From UBA3064 sp023258775 (GTDB lineage Bacteria; Pseudomonadota; Gammaproteobacteria; Burkholderiales; Burkholderiaceae_E), in assembly GCA_044355655.1 (NCBI GenBank), contig JBIKXS010000020.1:1-57346 (forward strand): a DNA stretch of 57,346 nt, written 5' to 3'. Positions 36,601 to 45,485 of this stretch are shown here, one piece after another. The notes under the pieces are model-generated. The model was given only the letters and a program-made list of their open reading frames with translations. It searched no databases and was not told the origin of the DNA. A program made the position numbers and the translations under genes. Position 1 is the stretch's first letter, and each line of letters opens with the position of its first letter.

Positions 36601-37161
36601 TTAGTTGACTTCCTTGAAACGCTGATCCCGATCTGTAAGGCTTGCAATGACCTCTTGCTCGTTACCAAGCGGCGGCCGAAGCTCCTCAATCACATCTGTC
36701 TCATGACCAAGAGGTGGTCGAAGCTCCTCAATCACATCAGCAAAAGCTTCAACATCCTCAAAACTTCGATAAACCGAGGCAAAACGGATGTAGGCAACCT
36801 TATCAATCTTGCGCAGTTCGCGCATCACCAATTCGCCAATCCGATCGCTTGCAAGCTCACGCACGCCGTAACTCATCAGGCGGTTCTCGATTCGCAGCAA
36901 TATGGCGTCTACCTGTTCAGCGCTTATTGGTCGTTTACGCAGTGCTAAAGCGATTGAGGCACGCAACTTACGGCGATCAAAATCGACTCGAGCGCCATTT
37001 TTCTTCACCACGACCGGCAGGTTTAACTCAACCCGCTCAAAGGTTGTGAAGCGCTTGTCGCACTGGCTACAACGCCGCCGCCGGCGAATGCTATCGCCCT
37101 CGTCGGAGTTGCGGGTGTCGATCACTTGAGTGTCGGCACCGTCACAAAAAGGGCAGCGCAT
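36601..37161 (-). CDS. nrdR: Transcriptional repressor NrdR with C-terminal extension
   Basis: NrdR represses ribonucleotide reductase genes in response to ATP/dATP. The zinc ribbon has Cys at 3, 6, 31 and 34; the ATP-cone starts at VVKKNGARVDFDRRKL. Standard NrdR is about 150 residues; this one has 186. The additional tail (about 142-186) contains a 14-residue duplication, DVIEELRPPLGHET then DVIEELRPPLGNEQ. Downstream of glyA, as in other Burkholderiales. Confidence 0.95.
   Translation of the reverse strand: MRCPFCDGADTQVIDTRNSDEGDSIRRRRRCSQCDKRFTTFERVELNLPVVVKKNGARVDFDRRKLRASIALALRKRPISAEQVDAILLRIENRLMSYGVRELASDRIGELVMRELRKIDKVAYIRFASVYRSFEDVEAFADVIEELRPPLGHETDVIEELRPPLGNEQEVIASLTDRDQRFKEVN
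36655..36738. repeat. 42-bp in-frame tandem duplication in nrdR
   Basis: Two consecutive 42-base units encode residues 142-155 and 156-169 of NrdR. The copies differ at several bases, so this is not a recent slippage. The first unit corresponds to the normal NrdR C terminus; the second is additional. Confidence 0.9.
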
Positions 37162-37220
37162 CGCAAGCGGCCAATGGGTGCAGGTTTCAGCCTGATCAGT
37201 TGCAGCGTCGAGGAATCTCG

Positions 37221-38465
37221 TTAGCGATAGACCGGAAATCGTGAGGTGAGCGCGTGAACAGCAGCACGCGCCTTGTCAATGGTCCCGGCATCACCTTTGC
37301 CTTCGAGCACATCGGCGATTAAATGACCGACCTGCTCAGATTCTGCTTCACCAAAACCTCTTGTTGTCATTGCGGGCGAACCGAGTCGAATACCGCTTGT
37401 CACAAAGGGTTTTTCGGGATCGTTAGGGATCGCGTTTTTGTTGCAAGTGATGTGAGCCTGGCCGAGCAATTGTTCGGCGTCTTTGCCGGTGATCGCTTTG
37501 GCGCGTAAATCAACAAGCATGACGTGGCTCTCGGTACGCCCGGAAACGATTCGCAAACCGCGCCTGCCAAGGGTTTCGGCGAGTACTTGCGCGTTACGAA
37601 TCACTTGTTGCTGATAAGTCTTAAACGATGGTGCAAGCGCCTCCTGGAAGGCAACCGCTTTAGCGGCAATCACATGCATGAGCGGACCGCCCTGCAAACC
37701 TGGAAAAATCGCGCTATTGATGATTTTTTCGTTTTCTTCGCGCATCAGGATGAAGCCACCACGCGGCCCGCGCAGACTCTTGTGGGTTGTTGAGGTCACC
37801 ACATCAGCATGCGGGACCGGGCTTGGATAAACACCCCCTGCAATCAATCCTGAGTAGTGAGCCATATCAACAAGAAAGCTTGCACCGACCGCTTTGGCAA
37901 CGCTCGCAAACCTGGCCCAATCGATTTGCAATGAATAGGCTGATGCACCGGCAATGATGAGACGCGGTCGATGCTCGTGTGCGAGACGCTCCATTTCCTC
38001 ATAGTCGATCTCCTCAGCGTCGTTCAGGCCATAGGATGCGACCTTGAACCATTTCCCGCTCATATTCACCGGCGATCCATGCGTGAGATGGCCGCCCATG
38101 GCCAACGACATCCCCAAAATCGTATCGCCCGGCTTGGCAAGCGCCATAAAGACTGCCTGATTGGCCTGGGAGCCTGAGTTGGGTTGGACATTAGCGGCGT
38201 AGGCGCCGTAAAGTCGCTTGAGTCTTTCGGTGGCCAGTGTTTCTGCGACATCGACAAACTCACAGCCGCCGTAGTAGCGCTTGCCAGGGTAGCCCTCGGC
38301 GTATTTATTGGTCATCTGCGAGCCCTGCGCTGCCATTACCGCGGGCGATGCGTAGTTCTCCGAAGCGATAAGCTCAATATGTTCTTCCTGACGTCGATCT
38401 TCATCGACCATGGCCTGCCAGAGTTCGGGATCCGATTGGGCGATGCCCACGCTGCGTTCAAACAT
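37221..38465 (-). CDS. glyA: Serine hydroxymethyltransferase
   Basis: A 414-residue PLP enzyme interconverting serine and glycine with tetrahydrofolate. The PLP lysine is in VVTSTTHKSLRGPRGG; EGYPGKRYYGG and PNSGSQANQAV are family segments. The ATG at 38465 (MFERSVGIAQ) has AGGAGAG upstream; the frame stays open to 38516. It lies 3 bases from the end of the upstream phosphatase gene, and nrdR follows. Confidence 0.98.
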   Translation of the reverse strand: MFERSVGIAQSDPELWQAMVDEDRRQEEHIELIASENYASPAVMAAQGSQMTNKYAEGYPGKRYYGGCEFVDVAETLATERLKRLYGAYAANVQPNSGSQANQAVFMALAKPGDTILGMSLAMGGHLTHGSPVNMSGKWFKVASYGLNDAEEIDYEEMERLAHEHRPRLIIAGASAYSLQIDWARFASVAKAVGASFLVDMAHYSGLIAGGVYPSPVPHADVVTSTTHKSLRGPRGGFILMREENEKIINSAIFPGLQGGPLMHVIAAKAVAFQEALAPSFKTYQQQVIRNAQVLAETLGRRGLRIVSGRTESHVMLVDLRAKAITGKDAEQLLGQAHITCNKNAIPNDPEKPFVTSGIRLGSPAMTTRGFGEAESEQVGHLIADVLEGKGDAGTIDKARAAVHALTSRFPVYR

Positions 38466-38467
38466 GA

Positions 38468-39112
38468 TTAATCTCTCCTGATGTCTAATGAGTCCAGGTG
38501 ATCGATCTGCCCCCATTCGATCATTGAAAATCGTTCACCATCCCATGCAATACGATTGAGGCTTGCATTGTGCAAAGGATGCTGGCGCTGTTCGGTCATC
38601 GCCACGCCGCTCGCGATCCTGTAGGCGCAATCAAGAAAACCGCCGTGTGTAACCGCAACAATACGCTCATTGCTTTGATGCGCCGCGACGATCGACTGTA
38701 GCGCGCGATGGGTGCGATCAAAGAAATCTCGCAAAGACTCGCCGCCCTGAGGTAACGCAAAATCCGGTTCACGATTGCGCCAGCGCTGATAATCCGACTG
38801 CAAACCCTCAAGTTGCAACTCCTCGTGCGTTTTACCCTCAAAAACCCCGTAATGGCGTTCGCGCAATAAACTTTGTTTCAAAATCGGTAAACCAAGCAGT
38901 CTTGCAATCGGTTCGGCTGTTGACCAGGCGCGCTTTAAATCGCTTGCGTAAATCGCATTGATGGGTTGAGCTTGACTTAATATCGATAAATGGCGGGCGG
39001 TGAGCATCGCCTGCTGATGGCCTTCTTCCGAAAGCGGCGTATCGATTTGCCCTTGAAATCGACGCTGCTGATTCCAGGCTGTCACACCGTGTCTGATCAA
39101 TACAAGTTCCAT
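38468..39112 (-). CDS. Histidine phosphatase family protein (GpmB/CobC-like)
   Basis: A 214-residue phosphatase of the phosphoglycerate-mutase superfamily. LIRHGVTAWN carries the catalytic His, RERHYGVFEGKTHEE the Glu, and VAVTHGGFLD the second His. Full length. Located between tyrS and glyA on the same strand. The substrate cannot be told from the sequence. Confidence 0.92.
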   Translation of the reverse strand: MELVLIRHGVTAWNQQRRFQGQIDTPLSEEGHQQAMLTARHLSILSQAQPINAIYASDLKRAWSTAEPIARLLGLPILKQSLLRERHYGVFEGKTHEELQLEGLQSDYQRWRNREPDFALPQGGESLRDFFDRTHRALQSIVAAHQSNERIVAVTHGGFLDCAYRIASGVAMTEQRQHPLHNASLNRIAWDGERFSMIEWGQIDHLDSLDIRRD

Positions 39113-39153
39113 CGTGTGCCTTTGGTGCTTTTTTGGACTTTGGGTTGTAGGCC

Positions 39154-40506
39154 CTATGCCAAGTGAATACGTGCAAACTTTCGCTTGCCTACCTGTAACA
39201 CATAGCTGCCCGGACCGATATGCTGATTGCGGTCCGAGATACGCGCACCGTCAAGTTTTACGCCGCCTTGTTCAATATTCCGAATGGCCTCGCTCGACGA
39301 TACACATAGGCCAGCAGCCTTAATCGCCTGCGCAAGCCCCAAGGATTCAGCGCCGCCAAGACTGATGTGGGTATCAAGCAGATCATCCGGAACTTCGCCA
39401 TCGCGAAAACGCGATTCAAATTCAGCAAGCGCCTGCTCAGCAGCTCTTGCATGATGAAAACGTGTCACCATTTCGAGCGCAAGCATCACCTTAGCGTCTC
39501 GAGGATTTCGTCCGTTCTCACACTCGGTTCGCAGGGCTTCGATGGCCTGCAAGGATTGACTGGAAAGCAGCAAAAAGTAGCGCCACATCAAGGTATCAGA
39601 AATCGACATTAATTTGCCAAACATCTGCGAGGGCGAATCGGTGATGCCGACATAATTATTTTTCGATTTCGACATTTTTTCCACGCCGTCAAGCCCTTCG
39701 AGCAAGGGCATGGTCAAAATGCATTGAGGCTCCTGGCCATACTCGCGCTGCAATTCTCGACCGACAAGCAAATTGAATTTCTGATCGGTACCGCCCAATT
39801 CAAGATCTGATTGCAGCGCTACAGAGTCGTAGCCCTGCATGAGCGGATAGAGCAACTCATGCACCGAAATCGGCGTATTAGATTTATAGCGTTTTGTGAA
39901 GTCATCACGCTCAAGCATTCTTGCGAGGGTGTAGCGCGAAGCGAGTTGAATCATGCCGCGTGCGCCTAATGGATCTGACCATTCTGAGTTGTAACGAATC
40001 TCGGTTTTCTGCGGGTCGAGCACGAGTGAAGCTTGTTCAAAGTAGGTTTTGGCATTGGCTTCGATCTGTTCTCGGGTGAGCGGTGGGCGGGTAGCATTTC
40101 GGCCAGAAGGGTCACCAATCATGGCAGTGAAGTCGCCAATCAAAAAAATCACCGTATGACCTAGATCTTGGAGCTGGCGCATTTTGTTCAGCACGACCGT
40201 ATGCCCAAGGTGTAGGTCGGGCGCTGTAGGATCAAGACCAAGTTTGATTCGAAGCGCCTCTCCCCTGGCTTCGCTGCGCGCCAACTTGCGCAAGAAATCA
40301 GATTCAACCAATAACTCATCGGCACCACGCTTGGCCACCGCCATCGCTGCCTCAACACTGGCCGTGACAGGGTAACTCGGCAGTTGAGCATCTGCAGGCA
40401 ACGATCTTTCAGCCTCGCAAAGTGCTTGTGGCAGCAATGCTGTTGCCGCTAGCGCTGCCTGTGGGTTGGGGCTTTTCGGATCGGTGGAATCAGCTCGAGA
40501 ACTCAT
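39154..40506 (-). CDS. tyrS: Tyrosyl-tRNA synthetase
   Basis: A 450-residue class-I synthetase with HLGH (HIGH motif) and KMSKSKNN, and a C-terminal S4-like RNA-binding domain ending in GSYVLQVGKRKFARIHLA. About 45 residues precede the conserved core, longer than usual in enteric TyrS. ATG at 40506 preferred over TTG at 40512. Divergent from the M23 peptidase gene, a conserved arrangement in Burkholderiales. Confidence 0.97.
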   Translation of the reverse strand: MSSRADSTDPKSPNPQAALAATALLPQALCEAERSLPADAQLPSYPVTASVEAAMAVAKRGADELLVESDFLRKLARSEARGEALRIKLGLDPTAPDLHLGHTVVLNKMRQLQDLGHTVIFLIGDFTAMIGDPSGRNATRPPLTREQIEANAKTYFEQASLVLDPQKTEIRYNSEWSDPLGARGMIQLASRYTLARMLERDDFTKRYKSNTPISVHELLYPLMQGYDSVALQSDLELGGTDQKFNLLVGRELQREYGQEPQCILTMPLLEGLDGVEKMSKSKNNYVGITDSPSQMFGKLMSISDTLMWRYFLLLSSQSLQAIEALRTECENGRNPRDAKVMLALEMVTRFHHARAAEQALAEFESRFRDGEVPDDLLDTHISLGGAESLGLAQAIKAAGLCVSSSEAIRNIEQGGVKLDGARISDRNQHIGPGSYVLQVGKRKFARIHLA

Positions 40507-40611
40507 GGGCAATTGACCTGCGCGTTATGGCTTTATTACAATGGGAAGTTCGGCCCCTAACTTTCAGAGGGTTGGGCGTCTTATTTTATCCTCGTAAGGA
40601 GTGGTACACGC

Positions 40612-42720
40612 ATGGCAAGTGCGGCACAACGACGAAAGAAACGGATCGATCGTAAGGCGAAAGCTCAGCGCGCGGGCAGGGTGCTGCCCACCGAAGTGAT
40701 GGGCCTTTTATCGTTGCCGCCAGAGGCCGAGATCCCAAACACAGCGTTGATGCCAAGCTTGGCTATGAACACAACAAGCCTCGAGAAGTTCCAGACGCAC
40801 GGAACGTTCGCTGAACAGCAGCTTTGCCTATCAAGCCAAGAGAAAGGCCGAGAGAAACACCAAGAGAAAGACACCGGATTTTCACTTTACAAGCGCAACG
40901 ATGGCAAATATACCGATCCCCGGGCAACCAAGCTTGCTGATGCTCCGGGAAGCGGGCGTGCTGATGCCCCCGGAAGCAGGCGTGGTGATGCTCTGGCGGT
41001 TAGGCCAACTGAGGCACGGACAACCAAGCCTCTTGAGCCGCTTCCGCAATTCGCCGGTCCACTTGAAGCTTCAAACAAAATACCAAAGTACCGTTCCGAG
41101 TCTTCAGGTCAATCGGACTTGACGCCACTGGCTCATCAGTCTTCCTCGAGTTTGCCCTCATCTACATCACCTCAAACGCTGGTGAAGCGATCGGTCAGTG
41201 TGGGCGCCTTTCGGGATCGCATTACCGTTGCATGCTGCCTGATGGGCCATCACTCGGTGAGCCTGATGTCAGCATTTGCCAGGCCTGCATTCGATCGAAC
41301 GATAGAGGTGATTGCCCAGCGTGGCTTGCAGTTTGCAGCGGCTGTGCAACCAATTGTCAGACCGCTTCAGCAGCAATTCGAACGACTGCCCTTGCACTTG
41401 TTCGGGTTTGAAATGTGGGCCCGTGCCCGGCGTAAGCAACTTGCAGCAGGTGGTGCCGCGTCTTTGCTTGCTGTAACTGCGTTTGCCACAGCACCGTTTT
41501 CTGAAGAGATCTTGCCACCACCGCAAATGCTCGCCGAAACGCTGATGTCGGCTTCATCGGTGTTCGATTTCCAAGAAACAGTTGTGAAGGTCGAGAGCAT
41601 CCGTCGTGGCGATACGATGGCCGCGCTCCTCAGTCGCATGGATTTGATTGACCGTGATCTGGCTGAGTTTGTGAAAAAGGATTTGCTTGCACGCAAATCC
41701 TTTCAACTACTGCCAGGCCGGCTTGCTATGGCAGAAGTCGACGGGTACGGAAAAATTCAGCGTTTCGTGCTTCGTACAGGCGGCATTGATGAAAGTTCCG
41801 CACAATCGCCCAAGCGCGTCGTGATTGTCCGAGAAGGCGATGGGTTTCACGTCCGAGAGGAGCTTGTTGTGCTCGATCGCGGTATCGAAACCCGTAGTGC
41901 AGAGATTCAAAGCTCGCTCTACGCAGCGACTGATCAGGTTGGAATTCCGGAATCGGTCGCCTCAAAAATTGCCGATATATTCGGTGGGGATATCGACTTC
42001 CACAGGGATTTGCGCAAGGGTGATCGCTTGCGTGTGATGTATGAGACCCTGCGTGAGCCTGGCGGTCTGGATACTGCCGCGCCGGGTCGGGTTCTTGGCA
42101 TTGAATTTTTAAATGCAGGGCGGCGACTTGAAGCTTTCTGGTTCGACCCCGACGGCGATGGCGCGGGAAGCGGTTCCTACTACGACTCGAAGGGACATAG
42201 CCTCAGAAAATCCTTTCTCCGTAATCCTGTTGAATTCAGTCGTGTGTCGTCGGGATTTAGTGGTGCAAGGCTGCATCCGATTTTTCAGCAGTGGCGAGCG
42301 CATCGGGGCGTTGATTTTTCCGCGCCACATGGCACAAGGGTAAGGGCGGCAGGCGACGGTGTAGTGAGCTTTGTGGGCCGAAACGGTGGCTACGGCAACA
42401 TGGTGGTTTTAAAACATCGCGATAAAAGCGAAACCGTGTATGCCCACTTGAGTAATTTCGCTGAAGGCTTACGTGTTGGTCAACAAATTCAGCAGGGTGA
42501 ATCCATTGGCGAGGTTGGCTCGACTGGATGGGCAACAGGGCCTCATTTGCACTATGAATTTAGGATTAATGGTGAACCCGTCGACCCGATGACAACGGCC
42601 TTCCAAAGCGGAGGGACGCAGATTCCAAGTGCACACAGGGATCGTTTCGCATCGTTTACCAGTCAGGTGAAGGCGCAGCTCAACGAGGCGCCTGCTAAGG
42701 CGCTTTCTCGCTTCGAATAG
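40612..42720 (+). CDS. M23 family metallopeptidase with long N-terminal extension
   Basis: A 702-residue cell-wall endopeptidase. The C-terminal M23 domain has RLHPIFQQWRAHRGVDFSAP (His and Asp ligands) and PHLHYEFR (HxH), so it should be active. A transmembrane segment (LAAGGAASLLAVTAFATAPF) lies near residues 283-303. In other Burkholderiales this orthologue begins close to the membrane segment; here about 280 residues precede it, and would be cytoplasmic: a basic start (AAQRRKKRIDRKAKAQR), a low-complexity segment with LADAPGSGR/ADAPGSRRGDA repeats, and Ser-rich stretches. AAGGAG upstream of the ATG at 40612 supports the long form. anmK begins at the base after the stop. Confidence 0.9.
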   Translation: MASAAQRRKKRIDRKAKAQRAGRVLPTEVMGLLSLPPEAEIPNTALMPSLAMNTTSLEKFQTHGTFAEQQLCLSSQEKGREKHQEKDTGFSLYKRNDGKYTDPRATKLADAPGSGRADAPGSRRGDALAVRPTEARTTKPLEPLPQFAGPLEASNKIPKYRSESSGQSDLTPLAHQSSSSLPSSTSPQTLVKRSVSVGAFRDRITVACCLMGHHSVSLMSAFARPAFDRTIEVIAQRGLQFAAAVQPIVRPLQQQFERLPLHLFGFEMWARARRKQLAAGGAASLLAVTAFATAPFSEEILPPPQMLAETLMSASSVFDFQETVVKVESIRRGDTMAALLSRMDLIDRDLAEFVKKDLLARKSFQLLPGRLAMAEVDGYGKIQRFVLRTGGIDESSAQSPKRVVIVREGDGFHVREELVVLDRGIETRSAEIQSSLYAATDQVGIPESVASKIADIFGGDIDFHRDLRKGDRLRVMYETLREPGGLDTAAPGRVLGIEFLNAGRRLEAFWFDPDGDGAGSGSYYDSKGHSLRKSFLRNPVEFSRVSSGFSGARLHPIFQQWRAHRGVDFSAPHGTRVRAAGDGVVSFVGRNGGYGNMVVLKHRDKSETVYAHLSNFAEGLRVGQQIQQGESIGEVGSTGWATGPHLHYEFRINGEPVDPMTTAFQSGGTQIPSAHRDRFASFTSQVKAQLNEAPAKALSRFE

Positions 42721-43827
42721 GTGTCCGACCGAAGTACTTGCTCCCTGATTGGTGTGATGTCAGGCACCAGTCTTGATGCGATCGACGCAGCCTGGGTTGA
42801 GTTCAGTGTTACAGGCAAACCTAAGATTCTTGATTTCGAATCGTCTGCGTTATCTGAAGAACTGAGAGCGGCGCTTTTTGCGCTTCAATCAGCCTCATTC
42901 AACGATTTACATCAGGCTCAGCTTTTAGCGATAAGGCACGCTGATGAAACGGCCGTGGTCGTTGCTCAACTCCTTGAGCGGCAGCGGACTCGCCTTGCGA
43001 GTCTTCGTGCGGTGGCGGTGCATGGTCAGACGGTGCGGCACCAACCGAAACTCGGCTACACCATACAGTTACTGGCGGGTGCTTATTTGGCTGAAAAAGT
43101 TGGCTTTGATGTTATTGGCGACTTTCGATCGGCCGACATCGCCTGTGGCGGCGAGGGAGCTCCCCTGGTTCCGGCCTTTCACCAAGCGGTTTTTGCTGCC
43201 GGCGAGCCGCAAGCGGTGGTTAATTTGGGCGGAATCGCCAACATTAGCATTTTGGTTCCAGACCAAGAACCTCTTGGTTACGATACAGGACCGGGCAATT
43301 TGCTCATGGATGCATGGATCGCAAAGCATCTGGCCAAACCTTATGATGCCAACGGGGTTTGGGCAAGCCAGGGAGTAGTGCATCCGGAACTTTTAAACGT
43401 ACTCAAAGCCGACCCTTACTTTCCACTACCAGCCCCCAAGAGTACGGGCAGAGATTGGTTTCATTTGGCTTGGCTTGAGTCAAAACTTCAAGCCTTAGGC
43501 GGGTTTATTTCAGCGGTTGATGTTCAACGAACCCTGCTCGAGTTGACCGTTTGGAGCGTTGGTCAGGCTGCTGTTGATGCAAAGGTCTCAAAGCTCTGGT
43601 TGTGCGGAGGTGGTGCAAATAATGGGTTTTTACTCGATGTCTTGCGTCAAACCATCAAGATACCAATTGGTAGTACGCAAGATTTACACATCCATCCCCA
43701 ACAAGTCGAGGCATGTGCTTTTGCCTGGCTAGGCTATTGTTTTCTAAACCGAGGAAAAGCGAATATTCCTGCTGTTACGGGCGCCCGAAAAGCGAAGATC
43801 TTAGGTGCACTTTGGCCTGCTAGCTAA
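42721..43827 (+). CDS. anmK: Anhydro-N-acetylmuramic acid kinase
   Basis: A 368-residue kinase that phosphorylates anhydroMurNAc in peptidoglycan recycling. IGVMSGTSLDAIDA at the N terminus, VNLGGIANISIL and GYDTGPGNLLMD are family signatures. The GTG start is the base after the stop of the M23 peptidase gene, so the two are translationally coupled, linking wall cleavage to fragment recycling. Confidence 0.96.
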   Translation: MSDRSTCSLIGVMSGTSLDAIDAAWVEFSVTGKPKILDFESSALSEELRAALFALQSASFNDLHQAQLLAIRHADETAVVVAQLLERQRTRLASLRAVAVHGQTVRHQPKLGYTIQLLAGAYLAEKVGFDVIGDFRSADIACGGEGAPLVPAFHQAVFAAGEPQAVVNLGGIANISILVPDQEPLGYDTGPGNLLMDAWIAKHLAKPYDANGVWASQGVVHPELLNVLKADPYFPLPAPKSTGRDWFHLAWLESKLQALGGFISAVDVQRTLLELTVWSVGQAAVDAKVSKLWLCGGGANNGFLLDVLRQTIKIPIGSTQDLHIHPQQVEACAFAWLGYCFLNRGKANIPAVTGARKAKILGALWPAS

Positions 43828-43844
43828 AAGATTAGCAAGCCGCG

Positions 43845-44195
43845 CTATACAGAAAACGAGGAACCGCAACCGCAGGTCGTGCTTGCGTTAGGGTTTTTAA
43901 TCACGAATTGAGCACCCTCAAGCCCGTCCTTGTAGTCGATTTCTGCGCCGACCAAGTACTGGTAGCTCATCGCGTCTATCAGCAAGGACACACCGTTCTT
44001 TTCCATTCTGGTATCGTCTTCAGCCATATCTTCGTCGAAGGTAAAGCCGTACTGAAACCCAGAACATCCGCCGCCCTGAACAAAAACCCGAAGCTTTAAA
44101 TTCGGATTGCCCTCTTCATCGATCAAGTCCCGCACTTTGTTAGCGGCGCTATCGGTGAAGGTTAAGGGTGCTGGCATTTCGGTTACTGCATTCAT
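43845..44195 (-). CDS. erpA: Iron-sulfur cluster insertion protein ErpA
   Basis: A 116-residue A-type carrier with the three conserved Cys in GGGCSGFQYGF and TCGCGSSF. The ATG at 44195 (MNAVTEMPAP) has GGAG about ten bases upstream; the frame begins at 44210. It delivers [4Fe-4S] clusters to apoproteins. Convergent with anmK and downstream of the rpsI terminator. Confidence 0.96.
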   Translation of the reverse strand: MNAVTEMPAPLTFTDSAANKVRDLIDEEGNPNLKLRVFVQGGGCSGFQYGFTFDEDMAEDDTRMEKNGVSLLIDAMSYQYLVGAEIDYKDGLEGAQFVIKNPNASTTCGCGSSFSV

Positions 44196-44308
44196 TTCCC
44201 ACATCTCCATTGGAAACCATAGTATGGTAGTCGGGAATTATCACCCGCAACACTGCCCCAGAAACTAAGTGTCAACAACGTAATAAGGGTCATGTGATAC
44301 GAACCAAT

Positions 44309-44336
44309 AAAAACGACCTCTAAGGAGGTCGTTTTT
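44309..44336. terminator. Terminator after rplM-rpsI (symmetrical)
   Basis: AAAAACGACCTC, loop TAAG, GAGGTCGTTTTT: a 12-bp symmetrical stem with A and T runs, usable on either strand. On the minus strand it ends the rplM-rpsI transcript before erpA. Confidence 0.93.
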
Positions 44337-44379
44337 CGTGCGGCGACTGCGAAAGTACGCAGCCGATAAGTCTGTCGGC

Positions 44380-44772
44380 TTAGCGTTTTGAAAACTGCTT
44401 ACGACGACGGGCTTTGTGCAAACCCACCTTCTTGCGTTCAACTTCCCGAGCATCGCGGGTGACCAGCCCTGCAGCCGAGAGGCTCGGCTTAAGGCTTGCA
44501 TCATAGTCAATTAATGCGCGGGTGATGCCGTGGCGCACAGCGCCAGCCTGTCCGGACTCGCCGCCACCATGAACATTCACCATGATGTCGAAAGAAGACG
44601 CATTGGAGGTGATTTCGAGCGCTTGTCGCGCCACCATCCTGCCGGTTTCACGGGCAAAATAATCGTCGATCGACTTGCCATTCACGACGATCTTCCCGGT
44701 TCCGCGCTTCAAAAAAACCCGTGCCACCGATGTTTTCCGGCGACCGGTTCCATAGTTGTATTCACCGATCAT
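44380..44772 (-). CDS. rpsI: 30S ribosomal protein S9
   Basis: 130 residues, starting IGEYNYGTGRRKTSVARVF and ending ARRRKQFSKR, the universally conserved S9 ends. It starts one base after the rplM stop and is transcribed with it. Confidence 0.99.
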   Translation of the reverse strand: MIGEYNYGTGRRKTSVARVFLKRGTGKIVVNGKSIDDYFARETGRMVARQALEITSNASSFDIMVNVHGGGESGQAGAVRHGITRALIDYDASLKPSLSAAGLVTRDAREVERKKVGLHKARRRKQFSKR

Positions 44773-44773
44773 C

Positions 44774-45202
44774 TTAGATCTCCAGTACCTTGGGCTGTTG
44801 GGCTGAGTGCGGGTGGCTACCTTCAGCGTATACCTTCAACTTCTTGAGCATGGCGTAGCCAAGTGGGCCCTTCGGCAACATACCTTTGACCGCTTTCTCC
44901 AGGGCACGCCCAGGAAAGCGAGACTGCATGTTTTTGAAATTGGTTTCTGTGATACCGCCTGGGAAACCCGAGTGACGAAAATAACGTTTACCCTCGGCTT
45001 TGTCACCGGTCACGCGAATTTGGGAAGCATTAACAACGACAATAAAGTCACCGGTATCGACATGCGGGGTGAATTCGGGCTTGTGCTTGCCGCGCAAGCG
45101 CAAAGCAATCTGAGCGGCGAGCCGGCCAAGTACTTTGCCTGAACCGTCAATCACAAACCAATCGCGTTGTACTTCGTGGGTTTTTGCAGAAAAGGTCTTC
45201 AT
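44774..45202 (-). CDS. rplM: 50S ribosomal protein L13
   Basis: 142 residues, starting MKTFSAKTHEVQRDWFVID, with GDFIVVVNA, and RHSGFPGGITETNF, typical of L13. The first gene of the rplM-rpsI operon. A sigma-70-like promoter lies 45-75 bases upstream. Confidence 0.99.
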   Translation of the reverse strand: MKTFSAKTHEVQRDWFVIDGSGKVLGRLAAQIALRLRGKHKPEFTPHVDTGDFIVVVNASQIRVTGDKAEGKRYFRHSGFPGGITETNFKNMQSRFPGRALEKAVKGMLPKGPLGYAMLKKLKVYAEGSHPHSAQQPKVLEI

Positions 45203-45246
45203 CGCGGACCCTGAAATAAATGAGAGCTGTTAAAGGAAAGCTCTCC

Positions 45247-45275
45247 AGTATAACTGGATTTTCATCGGAGCCAAA
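45247..45275 (-). promoter_or_regulatory. Predicted sigma-70 promoter of rplM-rpsI
   Basis: On the minus strand, TATACT (45252-45247) is 5/6 to the -10 consensus, with TTTGGC 17 bases upstream (45275-45270) as a weak -35. It lies about 45 bases before the rplM ATG. Confidence 0.6.
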
Positions 45276-45358
45276 ATACTGAAAGGATTTTGTTGCAACG
45301 GCACCATAAACTCCGATGCTGTGTATGCGGGGTGTGATGAAGGCGAGCGAGACCCTGC

Positions 45359-45452
45359 AAAAAAAAGGCCCGAAGCGTTAACTTCGGGCCAAATCCACCT
45401 AAGGAGGAGGGTGGAGGAGACAGAGGCGGAAGCGCAACATCAACTTCCATAG
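45359..45452 (-). ncRNA. Candidate small RNA with an anti-Shine-Dalgarno hairpin loop
   Basis: On the minus strand, three hairpins follow each other. The first is GGAAG...CTTCC (45448-45428). The second is a 6-bp stem TCCACC/GGTGGA holding the 10-base loop CTCCTCCTTA (45415-45394). The third is a 9-bp terminator stem GGCCCGAAG/CTTCGGGCC with an 8-T tail (45390-45359). A promoter sits just upstream. The loop contains CCTCCTTA, identical to the anti-SD 3' end of 16S rRNA, and another CTCCTCC lies between hairpins 1 and 2. This resembles proteobacterial CCUCC-motif ('cuckoo'-type) small RNAs. No ORF fits. The rest of the 765-base gap (45486-45967) shows no gene I can support. Confidence 0.6.
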
Positions 45453-45456
45453 CGGA

Positions 45457-45485
45457 AATTTACCAAGCTTTTTTGTGCAATGCAA
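45457..45485 (-). promoter_or_regulatory. Predicted promoter of the candidate small RNA
   Basis: TTGCAT (45485-45480), a 17-base spacer and TAAATT (45462-45457) on the minus strand make a reasonable sigma-70 promoter, placing the start of transcription near 45450-45452, just before the first hairpin. Confidence 0.5.
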
